A stretch of DNA of 64,000 nt from Anaerobiospirillum thomasii (GCF_900445255.1 NZ_UAPU01000007.1:946001-1010000); one strand, 5' to 3'. Shown: positions 38,912 through 48,981, counted from the first letter of the stretch. A program made the numbers and translations. The notes: a model not told the origin generated them from the sequence alone.

Positions 38912-39015
38912 TTTATTTACTTACTTGTATCAATGTGCTTTAGAGCACCATCTAATCACAGATCAAATATCATCTTGCAAAATTGTTTTGTTCAGAGTGC
39001 TAAATTAAATTGAAC

Positions 39016-40539
39016 CTACTTTACATTAGTAACCCTAAAGTACCACATTAAATATATAAAAGTGAAGGATAATGGATAAGAACGTAGCATTTTAATCACG
39101 CCTTCATAAGTTAATGCCTGCATACTTTTACCATCGATTTCACTGTCTCTTATAAATGTATGAATATCATGGACAATTGTATCTATTCCTTCATCACCTC
39201 GTTTAAAACTATCCGTGACAGATATGTCCTTATCAGTAGCACAATCTGTTTTATCGCACCTGCCTTTGTTTTCAAGTGTCTTGGTCAAATTGTAATCTAT
39301 ACATTTTGTTATTTCATATAATGTCGACTTTGATCCAGTCGGCAGTGAGCTAATATAGTACTGTGTGTTAATCTGACTTTTAAGAGCTTTACCATTTTTG
39401 AAATTAGTTGTTGTTTGCGTGTATACAGCTATACTATTTAGATTGGCGTACAAATCTCTCAAATCCTTATCAAGAATTGAGCCATCAAATATGCTCAGTG
39501 TTGTTTTACTTTTGCAAAAGTCTGTGCTCATATCTGATGTTACGCTCATATCATAATTTACAGAAGCCTCTTTAATAATTTGTTCCAGTCTCTTGGTAAA
39601 CTTTCTGTGAATATGCTTTTTTACAGGAAGAAGATATTCTCCACCTCCTTGTATAATTTTTGTGGCAAACTGAGGGTTACTGTTATATGCATCTGACATA
39701 ATTATTCTATCTTGCACATCAATATTGACCAGCTTTTGTAAGGTAGCAAGACCTTCATTGTCCTCATGTTTTATTACAAAATAATCTATGGCTATTTTTT
39801 CACTGAGTTCATAAAGGTAAACATCAACTTTCCTGCCCGACTTACCACGCTCTTTAAGATTTGCGTCTGTAAACAATCTACTACCATCAAAATATAGAGT
39901 TCGTCTGTATGGGAACAAAATAAACTGCTTAAATTTAGGATCATCCTTTGCAGCTAAGCTTATTTCTACTGAATGCTGTAAATGCTTGCCAATATACTCG
40001 TAAAAAAACTCACGACAGAGCTTTACATCAAATATGCTCAAAACTCTATGTATTTTGGCAACTGTCAGTAATTCCCCATTTTTAGGCATGCCATCAAATA
40101 ATGTATGTAGTGCCAGATAATGTTTTGAGTAAAACTTAGCAATCTCGCTAGCTTTACTATATCCATGAAGCTTTGCACAGAGAATAACTAACAACAGTGC
40201 ATCAGCACAAAATGAGTCTTGAGCATTAAATTCCTGTGCCTGAAACAAAGCCCTGACTCTCATTTGAAAAAACAGTAATTTATCGAGTTTATCATGCTCA
40301 AGCTTTTCTATCATCTCATCTAGTGCAACAAGCTCAAATTTAATCTCTTCATTTATTTTTTTTATAATATCTTCCTTTTTGCTCTTTGCAAAAAGGCTAG
40401 AATCCCGATCTAATTGCTCCTCTACACATTTTTGATTTATGCGCAGGCTCTTAAATGAGGTAAGATCTAGCTGCTTAGAGGATTTTAATTTAGGGCTTTC
40501 ATTACCCATCATTTCTTGAAGATCACTTATATCTATCAT
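39016..40539 (-). CDS. Transposase, ISAs1-like
   Basis: 507 residues. LYFDGSRLF, followed by GRKVDVYLYE and IIMSDAYNSNPQFATKIIQGGGEYLLPVKK, has the order of ISAs1 (H-repeat) family transposases, where the second Asp motif is normally IDAMGCQ. It is a distant member. The N-terminal 150 residues contain a KxDIIKKINEEIKFEL helical stretch. The frame is intact and the ATG has a weak AGG upstream. I could not find terminal inverted repeats or a target duplication on either side, so the element limits are unknown. The gap 40540-40867 has no other gene. Confidence 0.7.
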   Translation of the reverse strand: MIDISDLQEMMGNESPKLKSSKQLDLTSFKSLRINQKCVEEQLDRDSSLFAKSKKEDIIKKINEEIKFELVALDEMIEKLEHDKLDKLLFFQMRVRALFQAQEFNAQDSFCADALLLVILCAKLHGYSKASEIAKFYSKHYLALHTLFDGMPKNGELLTVAKIHRVLSIFDVKLCREFFYEYIGKHLQHSVEISLAAKDDPKFKQFILFPYRRTLYFDGSRLFTDANLKERGKSGRKVDVYLYELSEKIAIDYFVIKHEDNEGLATLQKLVNIDVQDRIIMSDAYNSNPQFATKIIQGGGEYLLPVKKHIHRKFTKRLEQIIKEASVNYDMSVTSDMSTDFCKSKTTLSIFDGSILDKDLRDLYANLNSIAVYTQTTTNFKNGKALKSQINTQYYISSLPTGSKSTLYEITKCIDYNLTKTLENKGRCDKTDCATDKDISVTDSFKRGDEGIDTIVHDIHTFIRDSEIDGKSMQALTYEGVIKMLRSYPLSFTFIYLMWYFRVTNVK

Positions 40540-40867
40540 AGCTACCTAAAACATATTTAAATTAACATCAATGGGACGAATTGCTAAAAACCTCTACAAA
40601 CTGCTGTCCGATTTTATCAATAGTAAAACTTATTTCTTTTTATAAATACACATAAAACTACTATAGATAAAATTTATTTCAAATCGAAGGAAGAAGCATG
40701 GACAAGAGCTTATCCTAGTTTAAACAAAAGTGGGATAAACTATACCAATAATATGCCAATTCTTTTCGTTTTACGTGTGTTAAAGTAGCTGGCGAAGTAT
40801 AATAGCATTTGTTCTTGCTGTATTTTATCAGCTTTTAACTTCAATTAAAAAACAGGCTATTTATTCA

Positions 40868-41485
40868 ATGAAATATATTTTATTTATTTTATTTTCTCTG
40901 ACTCTATCCACTTGTCCATCATATGCAGCACAAAATGAGCAAGACGTAATTACTAATGCTCTTCTTGAAACTATAGTCTATGACGGTGATTTTGATTATA
41001 CAAAGCTCAAACGTTTTTCTAATCTGCAAATCTATCCACGCGGCTACAGAGCACCTAAACATTTAGTTGATCATGTCATTGTAAATAAAGGCCACAAACA
41101 GATGTTTTTAATGAAGGATGACAAGGTAATAAGAAAATACTGGATTGCCCTTTCAGATAAACCTGTAGGCCATAAGCAGTATGAAGGCGACAAGCGTACT
41201 CCTGAGGGCACATATACTCTTGACTATATCAAGGAGAACTCAGTTTATTACCGCGCCTTCCATATCTCATATCCAAACAGTGAGGATATAAAAAGAGCCA
41301 GAGCTATGGGTAAAAGACCTGGCGGCATGATTATGGTTCATGGTCAGCCATCTAACAGAAGCGAGTATCACGACTCTGTGCAGAGATCGGACTGGACCAA
41401 CGGCTGTATTGCCATATTAAATCCGGAGATGGATGAATTTATTTCCCTAGTTGATCCAGGTACCCCTATTACCATACAGCCTTAA
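40868..41485 (+). CDS. L,D-transpeptidase (YkuD family)
   Basis: 205 residues with a signal peptide (MKYILFILFSLTLSTCPSYA). The catalytic region is seen near the end: MVHGQPSN and then SDWTNGCIAI with the active Cys (near residue 189). It should form 3-3 peptidoglycan crosslinks or anchor proteins in the periplasm. No peptidoglycan-binding domain is seen, so it is a minimal enzyme. It overlaps the 3' end of the convergent unknown gene at 41469 by 17 bp. Confidence 0.88.
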   Translation: MKYILFILFSLTLSTCPSYAAQNEQDVITNALLETIVYDGDFDYTKLKRFSNLQIYPRGYRAPKHLVDHVIVNKGHKQMFLMKDDKVIRKYWIALSDKPVGHKQYEGDKRTPEGTYTLDYIKENSVYYRAFHISYPNSEDIKRARAMGKRPGGMIMVHGQPSNRSEYHDSVQRSDWTNGCIAILNPEMDEFISLVDPGTPITIQP

Positions 41486-41867
41486 ATGGGCTGCCTTTGG
41501 TCATAACAATTTTACAGTGCCTGATCTGTTCAGACTCAGGCCTGTCTTTAGTCAAATCGTAAATAAAACCTGCAATTGTAGTCACACCCTGTCCGCCTTT
41601 ACCGGGAATAGGCTCAAAAATAGCATAGCCACAGACTATATCCTCTGCCTCGAAATTGTCCTCTTTGCTCACAGAGTTAAAAAAGGTATAGTCTATGTCT
41701 CTAAGATAGGTAATACTTATAAAGAATCTGCCATCCTCAAGCATTCGTACATAACGGTTCTTTAAGGACTTATCAGGGCATTGCAGTATACTTTCACGAA
41801 CGTATGTATTAATCTGACGCAAAAGCTCCATTCTATAAGCTTTATCTAATTGTTCTATATCAACCAC
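41469..41867 (-). CDS. Unknown protein, paralogue 2 of a tandem pair
   Basis: 132 residues, not recognised. It begins at GTG 41867 with AGGAAAG upstream. It aligns along its whole length with the protein at 41877-42242: similar L-D starts, an ILQC/IEQC motif, RY and L spacing, F-x-S-I/V-T, an FEPIPG versus FAPAGE segment, then IYDL versus VYDL. The two genes are 9 bp apart, so they arose by tandem duplication and form an operon. It is acidic with no signal or membrane segment. It overlaps the convergent L,D-transpeptidase gene. Confidence 0.7.
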   Translation of the reverse strand: MVDIEQLDKAYRMELLRQINTYVRESILQCPDKSLKNRYVRMLEDGRFFISITYLRDIDYTFFNSVSKEDNFEAEDIVCGYAIFEPIPGKGGQGVTTIAGFIYDLTKDRPESEQIRHCKIVMTKGSPFKAVW

Positions 41868-41876
41868 AGCTCTTTC

Positions 41877-42242
41877 CTATAAACATAAAATAACAGTACT
41901 TGCATTATCCTCGTCATCGTCTAAATCATAGACTATATAGGCAACATGAATTAAATCATGATCAAGAGGCTCTTCCTCTCCTGCAGGAGCAAATGACATC
42001 TGTCCAAAAATGACATTGCGTTCTTCTACATTATTGGTAAATACATATTCATCCAATAGATCGTGATCATAGGTATCAAAGAAGGTAACTGACAACTCAT
42101 AGTCTTCATTGTTCAAATAATACGAATATCTGTCTATAGTCTCCTGATCATCGCACTGTTCGATGGTAACAGTAACAGCATCAGACATATCCTCAATTAT
42201 CCTCTGCTGCATATCTTCATCTAAACTATAAAAGTCGAGCAT
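41877..42242 (-). CDS. Unknown protein, paralogue 1 of a tandem pair
   Basis: 121 residues, strongly acidic and not recognised. It has an ATG start. The C-terminus VAYIVYDLDDDEDNASTVI parallels AGFIYDLTKDRP of its neighbour. The pair has no hint of catalysis: no Cys or His cluster and no nucleotide motif. A small cytoplasmic binding or inhibitor protein is possible, but this is inference. The stretch 42243-42508 shows no gene. Confidence 0.7.
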   Translation of the reverse strand: MLDFYSLDEDMQQRIIEDMSDAVTVTIEQCDDQETIDRYSYYLNNEDYELSVTFFDTYDHDLLDEYVFTNNVEERNVIFGQMSFAPAGEEEPLDHDLIHVAYIVYDLDDDEDNASTVILCL

Positions 42243-42509
42243 ATCAATTCACCTAAAGCATCATAACAATAAGCACAGCATATACTATGTCCGTGCCTTT
42301 ATATCTGCTACAAGAATATATTAAATCATCATTATGTTTCAAGCAGATAGTTTCTAAAGATGATTTTAATGAAGCTTACTGTCAGATAGATGGAGATAAA
42401 AAGCTGTTTGTAAAAGAGCAAAGAGTGTATGTCAGGCCATGCTGATCTTTACAGCTCAAAGCCTATAATTAAAAGTACTGCAGTTTGAAAACCTTTGCGC
42501 CTTTAATAG

Positions 42510-42532
42510 AAAAGGCCGTAAAACGGCCTTTT
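42510..42532 (-). terminator. Terminator of the alpha operon
   Basis: AAAAGGCCGT-AAA-ACGGCCTTTT directly downstream of the second rpoA, ending the ribosomal block. Confidence 0.85.
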
Positions 42533-42536
42533 TAAA

Positions 42537-43523
42537 TTAATTTGAAACATCCAAATCTGCTGGAGGCCAGTGCTCCAGACGCATACCTAAGGTCAGACCT
42601 CTTTCTGCAAGAACATCCTTGATCTCGGTTAATGACTTCTTACCGAGATTTGGAGTCTTGAGAAGCTCAACTTCAGTACGCTGAACTAAATCACCAATAT
42701 ACTTGATATTCTCTGTCTTCAGACAGTTTGCAGATCTTACTGTCAGATCAAGATCATCTACTGGGCACAGTAGTTTTGGATCAATTAGTGGACGGAATGA
42801 AGAATCCTCAGCAGGTGCAACTGAATTCTTGATATCCACAAATGAATTTAACTGATCAGCAAAAATAGTAGCTGCAACAGATATTGCATCCTTTGGATCA
42901 ATAGTACCGTTGGTCTCAATATCAAAGATCAGCTGTTCTTTTTCATCATTGATTGGAGCTGTCTTAACTGCAACGTTCAGTACTGGGCAGTATGAGGCGT
43001 CAAGCAGTAAGCGACCAATAAATCTATCTTCGCCATCTAATGGAATCTGAGTGGCAGCAGGTACATAACCACGACCGCGTGAAATGTGAATACGCATATT
43101 TAAAGTGGTCTTTGGATCTGTGATATGGCACAGAACGAGATCTGGATTTCTAATCTCGATACCTGTTGGACAGATAATATCGCCAGCAGTAACTGGACCA
43201 ATGCCGCTCTTGTTGATGCTCAGCACTGGTAACTGCTGTGGTACGGAATCACAGTAAACTGCGACTTCCTTTAGTTGTAAAAGAATGAGAAGGATATCTT
43301 CCTGGACACCTTCTAAAGCACTATACTCGTGAACAACACCATCTATCTCAACCTGAGTAATTGCATAACCTGGTATGGTTGAGAGCATGATACGACGTAA
43401 TGCAGTTCCCAAAACCTGGGCGTAGTGTGGCTCAAAAGGCTCTAGTGTTACTCTAGAAACATTCTTAGATAGAGTCACTACTTCCTTGATGTTGGGCCTT
43501 AGAATATCATTAACTTGATCCAA
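42537..43523 (-). CDS. rpoA2: RNA polymerase subunit alpha, second paralogue
   Basis: 328 residues, normal alpha length. The N-terminal domain keeps ALRRIMLST (the Arg pair 44-45 of E. coli that binds beta), [13 protein letters not shown] and [13 protein letters not shown]. It has lost LERGFG (reads FEPHYA) and the [10 protein letters not shown] stretch of the beta' side (reads APINDEKEQ). The C-terminal domain is intact, with [10 protein letters not shown] and [16 protein letters not shown]. It starts at TTG 43523 with GAGGG upstream. An in-frame stop lies 18 bases above the TTG, and the next in-frame Met is past residue 40, so TTG is required. It is the last gene of rpsM-rpsK-rpsD-rpoA1-rplQ-rpoA2. 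Confidence 0.93.
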   Translation of the reverse strand: MDQVNDILRPNIKEVVTLSKNVSRVTLEPFEPHYAQVLGTALRRIMLSTIPGYAITQVEIDGVVHEYSALEGVQEDILLILLQLKEVAVYCDSVPQQLPVLSINKSGIGPVTAGDIICPTGIEIRNPDLVLCHITDPKTTLNMRIHISRGRGYVPAATQIPLDGEDRFIGRLLLDASYCPVLNVAVKTAPINDEKEQLIFDIETNGTIDPKDAISVAATIFADQLNSFVDIKNSVAPAEDSSFRPLIDPKLLCPVDDLDLTVRSANCLKTENIKYIGDLVQRTEVELLKTPNLGKKSLTEIKDVLAERGLTLGMRLEHWPPADLDVSN

Positions 43524-43609
43524 GGTTCTACCCTCATATTAGAATTCTGTCAATGTACAATGATAAAAGGGTACCTACCTAGGCAGGCACCCATATAAAG
43601 TCTGAATTA

Positions 43610-43999
43610 TTATTCAGCTTTGTCCTGAGCCTCAGAAGCGGCTGGACGATCAGTTAACATGATGTAGGCCATTGGAGCCTGATCGCCTGGACGGAAACCA
43701 CACTTTAAAATACGTGTGTAACCACCTGGACGATTTGCTGAAAGCTTACCAACCTGGGTGAACAGCTTGGCAACAACAGCATCATCACGAACGCGTGAAA
43801 ATACCAGACGACGGTTTGCTACTGTATCTTCTTTTGCAATTGTAATTAAGCGCTCAACAAAGCGACGTAATTCCTTTGCCTTTGGCAAAGTGGTCTTGAT
43901 GCACTCGTGGGTAATGAGAGCATTTGCAAGATTGCGATATAGCGCAGCGCGATGTGCAGAGGTGCGACCTAAGTGACGGCCACTTAAACGATGACGCAT
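43610..43999 (-). CDS. rplQ: 50S ribosomal protein L17
   Basis: 129 residues against 127 in E. coli. The start [20 protein letters not shown] is diagnostic. It lies between the two rpoA genes, 27 bp after the first and 86 bp before the second. In most bacteria L17 is the end of this operon. Confidence 0.98.
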   Translation of the reverse strand: MRHRLSGRHLGRTSAHRAALYRNLANALITHECIKTTLPKAKELRRFVERLITIAKEDTVANRRLVFSRVRDDAVVAKLFTQVGKLSANRPGGYTRILKCGFRPGDQAPMAYIMLTDRPAASEAQDKAE

Positions 44000-44026
44000 A
44001 TCTTTATTCCTTCCTGTAAACGGTTA

Positions 44027-45016
44027 TTATCTTGGTTGACGTAAAGTTGGTGGCGGCCAGTTGGCAAGACGCATACCTAGGGATAAACCCCTCTGAGCAA
44101 GAACGTCTTTAATTTCAGTTAAAGACTTCTTACCAAGGTTAGGTGTCTTGAGCAGCTCCACCTCAGTACGTTGAACCAAATCGCCGATGTAGTATATTTG
44201 CTCTGCCTTAAGGCAGTTTGCTGAGCGAACAGTAAGCTCGAGATCTTCAACTGACAGCATAAGTACTGGATCAGGAAGCGGAGGAGCACTTGGAGCAACA
44301 GCTCTTTCAGTAACGTCCTCTTTATCAACCAGATTAACCAGATGTCCTGTAATTAACTCAGAACCCTGCATAAGTGCCTGATCAGGAGTTATAGCACCGT
44401 TGGTCTCGATTTCGATAACCAGACGGTCAAGATCTGTTCTTTGCTCAACACGAGCGGATTCCACTTCGTATACAAATCTGCGAATTGGGCAGAATGCAGC
44501 ATCAATTAGAATTTCTCTTTCATCCTTTGGTGGGATGTGTTCTTCTGATGATGCTAATACATATCCACGTCCAAATACGACGCGAAGTTTCATCGACAAC
44601 GAAGCCTTGGCACCTTTTAAGGTGCAGATAGTAGCGTCTGGATTTACAGCTTTGATATAAGCCGGACCATCAATATCAGATACCTTGACAGCACCCTCAC
44701 CCTGCTTGTAAATGCTCAGCCATACAGGACCTGTATAAGGCTGATCAGAAGTAAAGGCAAGAGTCTTAAGGTTCATAACAACTTCAATAATTGACTCTTG
44801 AAGGTCTTCCTTAACGCTATAAATATCAGCAACTCCATCCATCTGGAATGCATCAACTGCATAACCAGAAAGGGTCTTTAGTAAAATACCGCTTAATGCA
44901 ACGCCTATGGTATTACCAAAACCGCGCTCTAATGGCTCAAGCACAACACGTGCATGATTAGGACCCAGATCGGTAAAACCTACAGCCTTTGGCTTTAGCA
45001 GTTCACAAATTGACAC
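44027..45016 (-). CDS. rpoA1: RNA polymerase subunit alpha, first paralogue
   Basis: 329 residues in the normal rpoA position between rpsD and rplQ. The N-terminal domain keeps [10 protein letters not shown] and [20 protein letters not shown] but has lost the Arg pair (ALSGILLKT in place of ALRRILLSS), the HEYS-x2-EGVQEDI motif ([13 protein letters not shown]) and [10 protein letters not shown] ([10 protein letters not shown]). The C-terminal domain is intact and nearly equal to that of rpoA2. It starts at GTG 45016, about 8 bases after GTGGGG. Normal homodimer assembly with beta looks unlikely for this protein alone. Confidence 0.94.
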   Translation of the reverse strand: MSICELLKPKAVGFTDLGPNHARVVLEPLERGFGNTIGVALSGILLKTLSGYAVDAFQMDGVADIYSVKEDLQESIIEVVMNLKTLAFTSDQPYTGPVWLSIYKQGEGAVKVSDIDGPAYIKAVNPDATICTLKGAKASLSMKLRVVFGRGYVLASSEEHIPPKDEREILIDAAFCPIRRFVYEVESARVEQRTDLDRLVIEIETNGAITPDQALMQGSELITGHLVNLVDKEDVTERAVAPSAPPLPDPVLMLSVEDLELTVRSANCLKAEQIYYIGDLVQRTEVELLKTPNLGKKSLTEIKDVLAQRGLSLGMRLANWPPPTLRQPR

Positions 45017-45061
45017 TATTGATACCCCACTTAAATAATGGTGCTGGCATGGTTGCCGTTA

Positions 45062-45685
45062 TTACTTAGAGTACAACTCGACGATGAGCTGTTCCTTGAT
45101 ATCAGCAGGAAGCTCAGCGCGCTCAGGCTTACTCTTGAATGTACCCTTCATAGCGTTATGATCAACATCAATCCATGTAGGTTTCAGTGCACGCTGGCCT
45201 GAGAGGTCGATTGCTGCCTTAATACGTAACTGCTTCTTGGCTTTCTCGCGAACAGCAATAACGTCTGAAGGCTGTACCTGGTAGGATGGAATGTTTACTA
45301 CACGATCATTTACAGTAATAGCTTTATGACTTACCAGCTGACGGGACTCCATGCGGGTAGAACCAAAACCCATACGATAAACTACGTTATCAAGACGGGC
45401 CTCAAGTAACTGCAGGAGGTTCTCACCAGTATTGCCTGGCATATTAGAAGCTTTAATGTAATAGTTACGGAACTGACGCTCGAGAACACCGTAAATACGA
45501 CGTACTTTCTGTTTCTCACGTAACTGCATGCCGTAGTCTGAAAGGCGGGCTTTGTTAGCGCCGTGCTGACCTGGTGCAGTATCTAATTTGCACTTTGACT
45601 CAATTGCACGAACACCTGACTTTAAGAATAGGTCAACGCCTTCACGACGGCTTAATTTCAGGGCTGGGCCAGTGTATTTTGCCAT
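45062..45685 (-). CDS. rpsD: 30S ribosomal protein S4
   Basis: 207 residues against 206 in E. coli. The start [19 protein letters not shown] and the S4 RNA-binding domain ([23 protein letters not shown]) are clear. In E. coli S4 represses this operon by binding the leader before rpsM. The gene is followed by rpoA1. Confidence 0.98.
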   Translation of the reverse strand: MAKYTGPALKLSRREGVDLFLKSGVRAIESKCKLDTAPGQHGANKARLSDYGMQLREKQKVRRIYGVLERQFRNYYIKASNMPGNTGENLLQLLEARLDNVVYRMGFGSTRMESRQLVSHKAITVNDRVVNIPSYQVQPSDVIAVREKAKKQLRIKAAIDLSGQRALKPTWIDVDHNAMKGTFKSKPERAELPADIKEQLIVELYSK

Positions 45686-45716
45686 TTATCTTTCTCCAGA
45701 AATCTTAGCTGTCAGG

Positions 45717-46208
45717 TTATACGCGACGCTTTTTAGGCGGACGACAACCGTTGTGTGGAATCGGAGTAACATCAGTGATGTTGGTAATCTTATATCCGAT
45801 TGCATTTAATGCACGAATTGATGACTCGCGGCCAGGACCAGGTCCTTTAACTAAAACTTCAAGGTTCTTAACACCGTACTCTTTAGCAGCCTCACCTGCA
45901 CGCTCAGCAGCAACCTGGGCAGCATAAGGAGTTGACTTACGTGAACCACGGAAGCCTGAACCACCGGCGGTAGCCCATGAAAGAGCATTACCCTGACGGT
46001 CAGAAATGGTTACGATGGTGTTGTTGAAAGATGCGTGGATGTGTGCTACACCGTCAGCAATCTGTTTCTTTGAACGCTTGCCGCCACGTGAACGTGGAGC
46101 AGATGCGGTCTTGGTTGCAGTAGCAGTTGTTGTTGCAGCAGGTGCTGGTGCTACTGGTGCAGGAGCTGCAGCTGGTGCAGTCTCTTTTGCAGTAATTTCT
46201 TCAGCCAT
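45717..46208 (-). CDS. rpsK: 30S ribosomal protein S11 with long N-terminal extension
   Basis: 163 residues against 129 in E. coli. The core from [20 protein letters not shown] onward is normal, including the C-terminal [15 protein letters not shown]. The first ~45 residues are an Ala/Pro/Thr-rich extension followed by a basic [10 protein letters not shown] patch. The start ATG has GGAGG nearby and no internal ATG is better placed, so the extension seems real. Confidence 0.95.
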   Translation of the reverse strand: MAEEITAKETAPAAAPAPVAPAPAATTTATATKTASAPRSRGGKRSKKQIADGVAHIHASFNNTIVTISDRQGNALSWATAGGSGFRGSRKSTPYAAQVAAERAGEAAKEYGVKNLEVLVKGPGPGRESSIRALNAIGYKITNITDVTPIPHNGCRPPKKRRV

Positions 46209-46218
46209 TTATGCCTCC

Positions 46219-46575
46219 TTACTTCTTAATGCTCTTACGTGGTCCCTTACGGGTACGTGCATTAGTCTTAGTACGCTGGCCGCGAACTGGAAGTCCACGA
46301 CGGTGACGTAAACCACGGTATGCACCAAGGTCCATGAGGCGCTTGATGTTCAAAGTTACTTCACGACGTAAGTCACCTTCTACAGTATATTTGGCAACTT
46401 CCTGACGAATCTTGTCGATTGTCTCCTCGTTCAGATCCTTGAACTTGGCAAATGGTTCAACCCCAGTAGCTGCGAGAATGTCGCGAGCGCGGGTAGGGCC
46501 GATGCCATAGATTGATTGCAGAGCAACCAGGGCGATCTTTTGATCAGGCACATTAATGCCAGCAATACGGGCCAC
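46219..46575 (-). CDS. rpsM: 30S ribosomal protein S13
   Basis: 118 residues, same as E. coli. [13 protein letters not shown] at the start and [20 protein letters not shown] near the end are diagnostic. It is the first gene of the alpha operon, with its own promoter about 125 bp upstream. The gap 46576-46825 has no gene. Confidence 0.98.
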   Translation of the reverse strand: MARIAGINVPDQKIALVALQSIYGIGPTRARDILAATGVEPFAKFKDLNEETIDKIRQEVAKYTVEGDLRREVTLNIKRLMDLGAYRGLRHRRGLPVRGQRTKTNARTRKGPRKSIKK

Positions 46576-46698
46576 TATTGATCTCCTAAAAAGGTCAGTT
46601 TAACATTTGGCTGTCGCAAAGCCCGTTAGGATACGCGACAACCCTCTAGTGCCATAAGGCAGCATCTAAAAAGTTTTTGATATAGATGCGAATTACCG

Positions 46699-46726
46699 AT
46701 TATAACATTATTCTTGTAAAGATCAA
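46699..46726 (-). promoter_or_regulatory. Promoter of the alpha operon
   Basis: On the minus strand TTGATC and TATAAT with a 16-bp spacer. It would give a leader of about 115 nt before rpsM, room for an S4 target. Confidence 0.6.
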
Positions 46727-46792
46727 GATCACAAATATAAAAAATTTTTTTATAAATATTTGTAATTTGTTAAGAGATGATAGACAGAAATG

Positions 46793-46820
46793 AGAAGGGG
46801 GACAAAGCCCCCCCCCTCTA
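46793..46820 (-). terminator. G/C-tract hairpin after rpmJ
   Basis: A run of nine C at 46808-46816 faces a GGGGG at 46797-46801, so the minus-strand RNA can form a GGGGG-CCCCC hairpin right after the rpmJ stop. It lacks a T tract, so it may be an attenuator or RNA-stability element. Confidence 0.45.
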
Positions 46821-46825
46821 AAGCA

Positions 46826-46939
46826 TTAGCCTTGACGCTGCTTATGCTTTGGATTATCACATATGATGCGAACTACACCGTGACGACGTACCACTTTGCA
46901 GTTACGGCAGATCTTCTTAACTGAAGCACCTACTTTCAT
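46826..46939 (-). CDS. rpmJ: 50S ribosomal protein L36
   Basis: 37 residues, one less than in E. coli. [20 protein letters not shown] and KHKQRQG frame the protein. The zinc ligands (Cys-x2-Cys, Cys and His) are all present, so this is the zinc-binding type. It lies between secY and rpsM, as in E. coli. Confidence 0.96.
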   Translation of the reverse strand: MKVGASVKKICRNCKVVRRHGVVRIICDNPKHKQRQG

Positions 46940-46966
46940 TTTCTTACTCCAATATTGTGCGTTGAA

Positions 46967-48316
46967 TTAACGCCCATAATTCCTGAGGTTTGCTTTCTTC
47001 ATTATATCACCATATTGCTGATTCATCATATGACTTTGCAGCTGTGCAACAAAATCCATAATTACTACAACGATAATCAGTAATGAAGTACCACCGAAGT
47101 AGAACTGAACATTAAACCAGTTCATCAGTAACTGAGGTACCAAGCAAACTAATACCATATAAATGGATCCGCTAAGAGTCAGACGAGTCATTACTTTATC
47201 AATGAAACGTGCAGTCTGCTCACCTGGACGGATACCAGGAATAAAAGCACCACTCTTCTTTAAATTATCTGCAACCTCACGTGGTGAAAATACCAGTGCT
47301 GTGTAGAAGAAAGTAAAGAATACTATAGCTGCTGCATACAATAACTCGTATAAAGGCTGTCCAGGCTGTAGGAACAGGGAAACCTCTTGTAAGAAATTAG
47401 CAACAGCATTATCACCTTGACCAAACCATGAAACCACGGTGCCTGGGAATAATATGATTGATGATGCGAAAATCGCAGGAATCACACCAGACATATTGAT
47501 CTTCAGTGGCAATGTAGAGCGTGGCTGGGAATAAATACGGTTACCCATCTGACGCTTAGCATAATCAATAACGATTCTGCGCTGACCGCGCTCAATGAAT
47601 ACGACGAAGAAGGTTACCAGTACCACAACTACACCAATAATTAACAGTGCAATTGTTGAAAGATCACCTTGACGTGCCTGCTCGAATGTACTTGCAATGG
47701 CTGATGGGAGACCTGCTACGATACCTGCGAAGATGATAAGGGAAATTCCATTACCAATGCCTCTTTCGGTGATCTGCTCGCCTAACCACATCAGGAACAT
47801 AGTTCCGGTGACAAGTGATATTGTTGTTACAAAGTAGAAACCAAAACCAGGGTTGTCTACTAAGCCAGGCATCATATTAGGAATACCTGTTGCAATACCA
47901 ACTGCCTGCAGTGCTGCAAGGAATAGAGTAGATACACGAGTATACTGTGTGATCTTTCTTCTGCCTGACTCGCCTTCTTTTCTAAGCTCAGACAGTGTTG
48001 GGTTTATTACTGCCAGTAACTGAATAATAATGGACGCAGAGATGTATGGCATGATACCTAATGCCAGCACAGAGGCACGCTCAAGCGCTCCTCCTGAGAA
48101 CATATTAAACATGCCAATAATGGTGCCGCTCTGTTCATCAAACAAACGCTGAAGCACATCTGCGTTAACGCCCGGAACAGGTATATATGAACCAATTCTG
48201 AACATTACCAATGCTAAAACAACAAAAAGCAGTCTCTGTCTTAATTCAGAAGAGCCGCTTTTTGACTGCATAGCAGCTGCTTCGCGACCTTTTTCTAAGA
48301 GCGATTTTCTAGCCAT
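46967..48316 (-). CDS. secY: Preprotein translocase subunit SecY
   Basis: 449 residues with ten transmembrane helices, the core of the SecYEG channel. [15 protein letters not shown] in the first helix region and [21 protein letters not shown] are characteristic. It is part of the spc operon. Confidence 0.98.
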   Translation of the reverse strand: MARKSLLEKGREAAAMQSKSGSSELRQRLLFVVLALVMFRIGSYIPVPGVNADVLQRLFDEQSGTIIGMFNMFSGGALERASVLALGIMPYISASIIIQLLAVINPTLSELRKEGESGRRKITQYTRVSTLFLAALQAVGIATGIPNMMPGLVDNPGFGFYFVTTISLVTGTMFLMWLGEQITERGIGNGISLIIFAGIVAGLPSAIASTFEQARQGDLSTIALLIIGVVVVLVTFFVVFIERGQRRIVIDYAKRQMGNRIYSQPRSTLPLKINMSGVIPAIFASSIILFPGTVVSWFGQGDNAVANFLQEVSLFLQPGQPLYELLYAAAIVFFTFFYTALVFSPREVADNLKKSGAFIPGIRPGEQTARFIDKVMTRLTLSGSIYMVLVCLVPQLLMNWFNVQFYFGGTSLLIIVVVIMDFVAQLQSHMMNQQYGDIMKKANLRNYGR

Positions 48317-48356
48317 TCTAATCTCCGTAGAGCGTACTTAAAGTACGCCCTTGCGA

Positions 48357-48977
48357 TTACTTCTTCTTGGCAGAAGCCTTCTTACCACCAGCTGCTAAGT
48401 CAGTCTTCTCAACTTTCTCTTTTCTAGCTGGTTTAACAATGCCAGTAGCTGCAAGCTTGTCCTGAAGCATCTTGTTCTTGTTAGCACGGCGCTGAGCTGA
48501 ACGCTCACGACGGGCAGCTGCCTCAGTAACAAAATTAGCAACCTCAATGGTGCCACCCTGAGCTTCAATAGCAGCACGGGCTCCCTTAGTTACACCAAGA
48601 CCCTTAACATCAATCTTGCGAGTGAAGTTAGGAACTGGTGACAGAACGATCTTGACATACTTAATCTTGCGAGAGATTAAACGTGCCTTAAGAAGGGCTG
48701 CCATATCAACCACATCACCATCAACCTTGTTCAGGTCGTTAAGTGATACCTCAGCGCTAACTGCAGCTTTTGGTGACCAGAAGCCAAACTTTGGAAGACG
48801 AATCTTCAAAGGCATCTGACCGCCTTCAAATCCTGGTCTTACATTTGGGCTCTTACGTGCACCAGAACCTTTAACACCGCGGCCGCAGGTCTTACCTAAA
48901 CCTGAACCGATACCACGGCCTACGCGAACGCTGCGACGACGTGAGCCTTCTGCTGGCTTTAGAGAATCTAGACGCAT
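48357..48977 (-). CDS. rplO: 50S ribosomal protein L15 with C-terminal extension
   Basis: About 206 residues against 144 in E. coli. The core [15 protein letters not shown] and [19 protein letters not shown] is normal. After the core (near GGTIEV) a lysine- and alanine-rich tail of about 60 residues follows. I use ATG 48977 with GGAG upstream. An ATG at 48992 would overlap rpmD and adds RSNH. Confidence 0.95.
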   Translation of the reverse strand: MRLDSLKPAEGSRRRSVRVGRGIGSGLGKTCGRGVKGSGARKSPNVRPGFEGGQMPLKIRLPKFGFWSPKAAVSAEVSLNDLNKVDGDVVDMAALLKARLISRKIKYVKIVLSPVPNFTRKIDVKGLGVTKGARAAIEAQGGTIEVANFVTEAAARRERSAQRRANKNKMLQDKLAATGIVKPARKEKVEKTDLAAGGKKASAKKK

Positions 48978-48981
48978 ATGA

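Noticed and set aside
42537-45016. Duplicate rpoA as an assembly artefact
   Set aside because: The two genes differ throughout in codons and N-terminal motifs and have different neighbours.
46006-46311. Ala/Val-rich plus-strand frame opposite rpsK
   Set aside because: It is the shadow of the Ala-rich S11 extension and has no start signal of its own.
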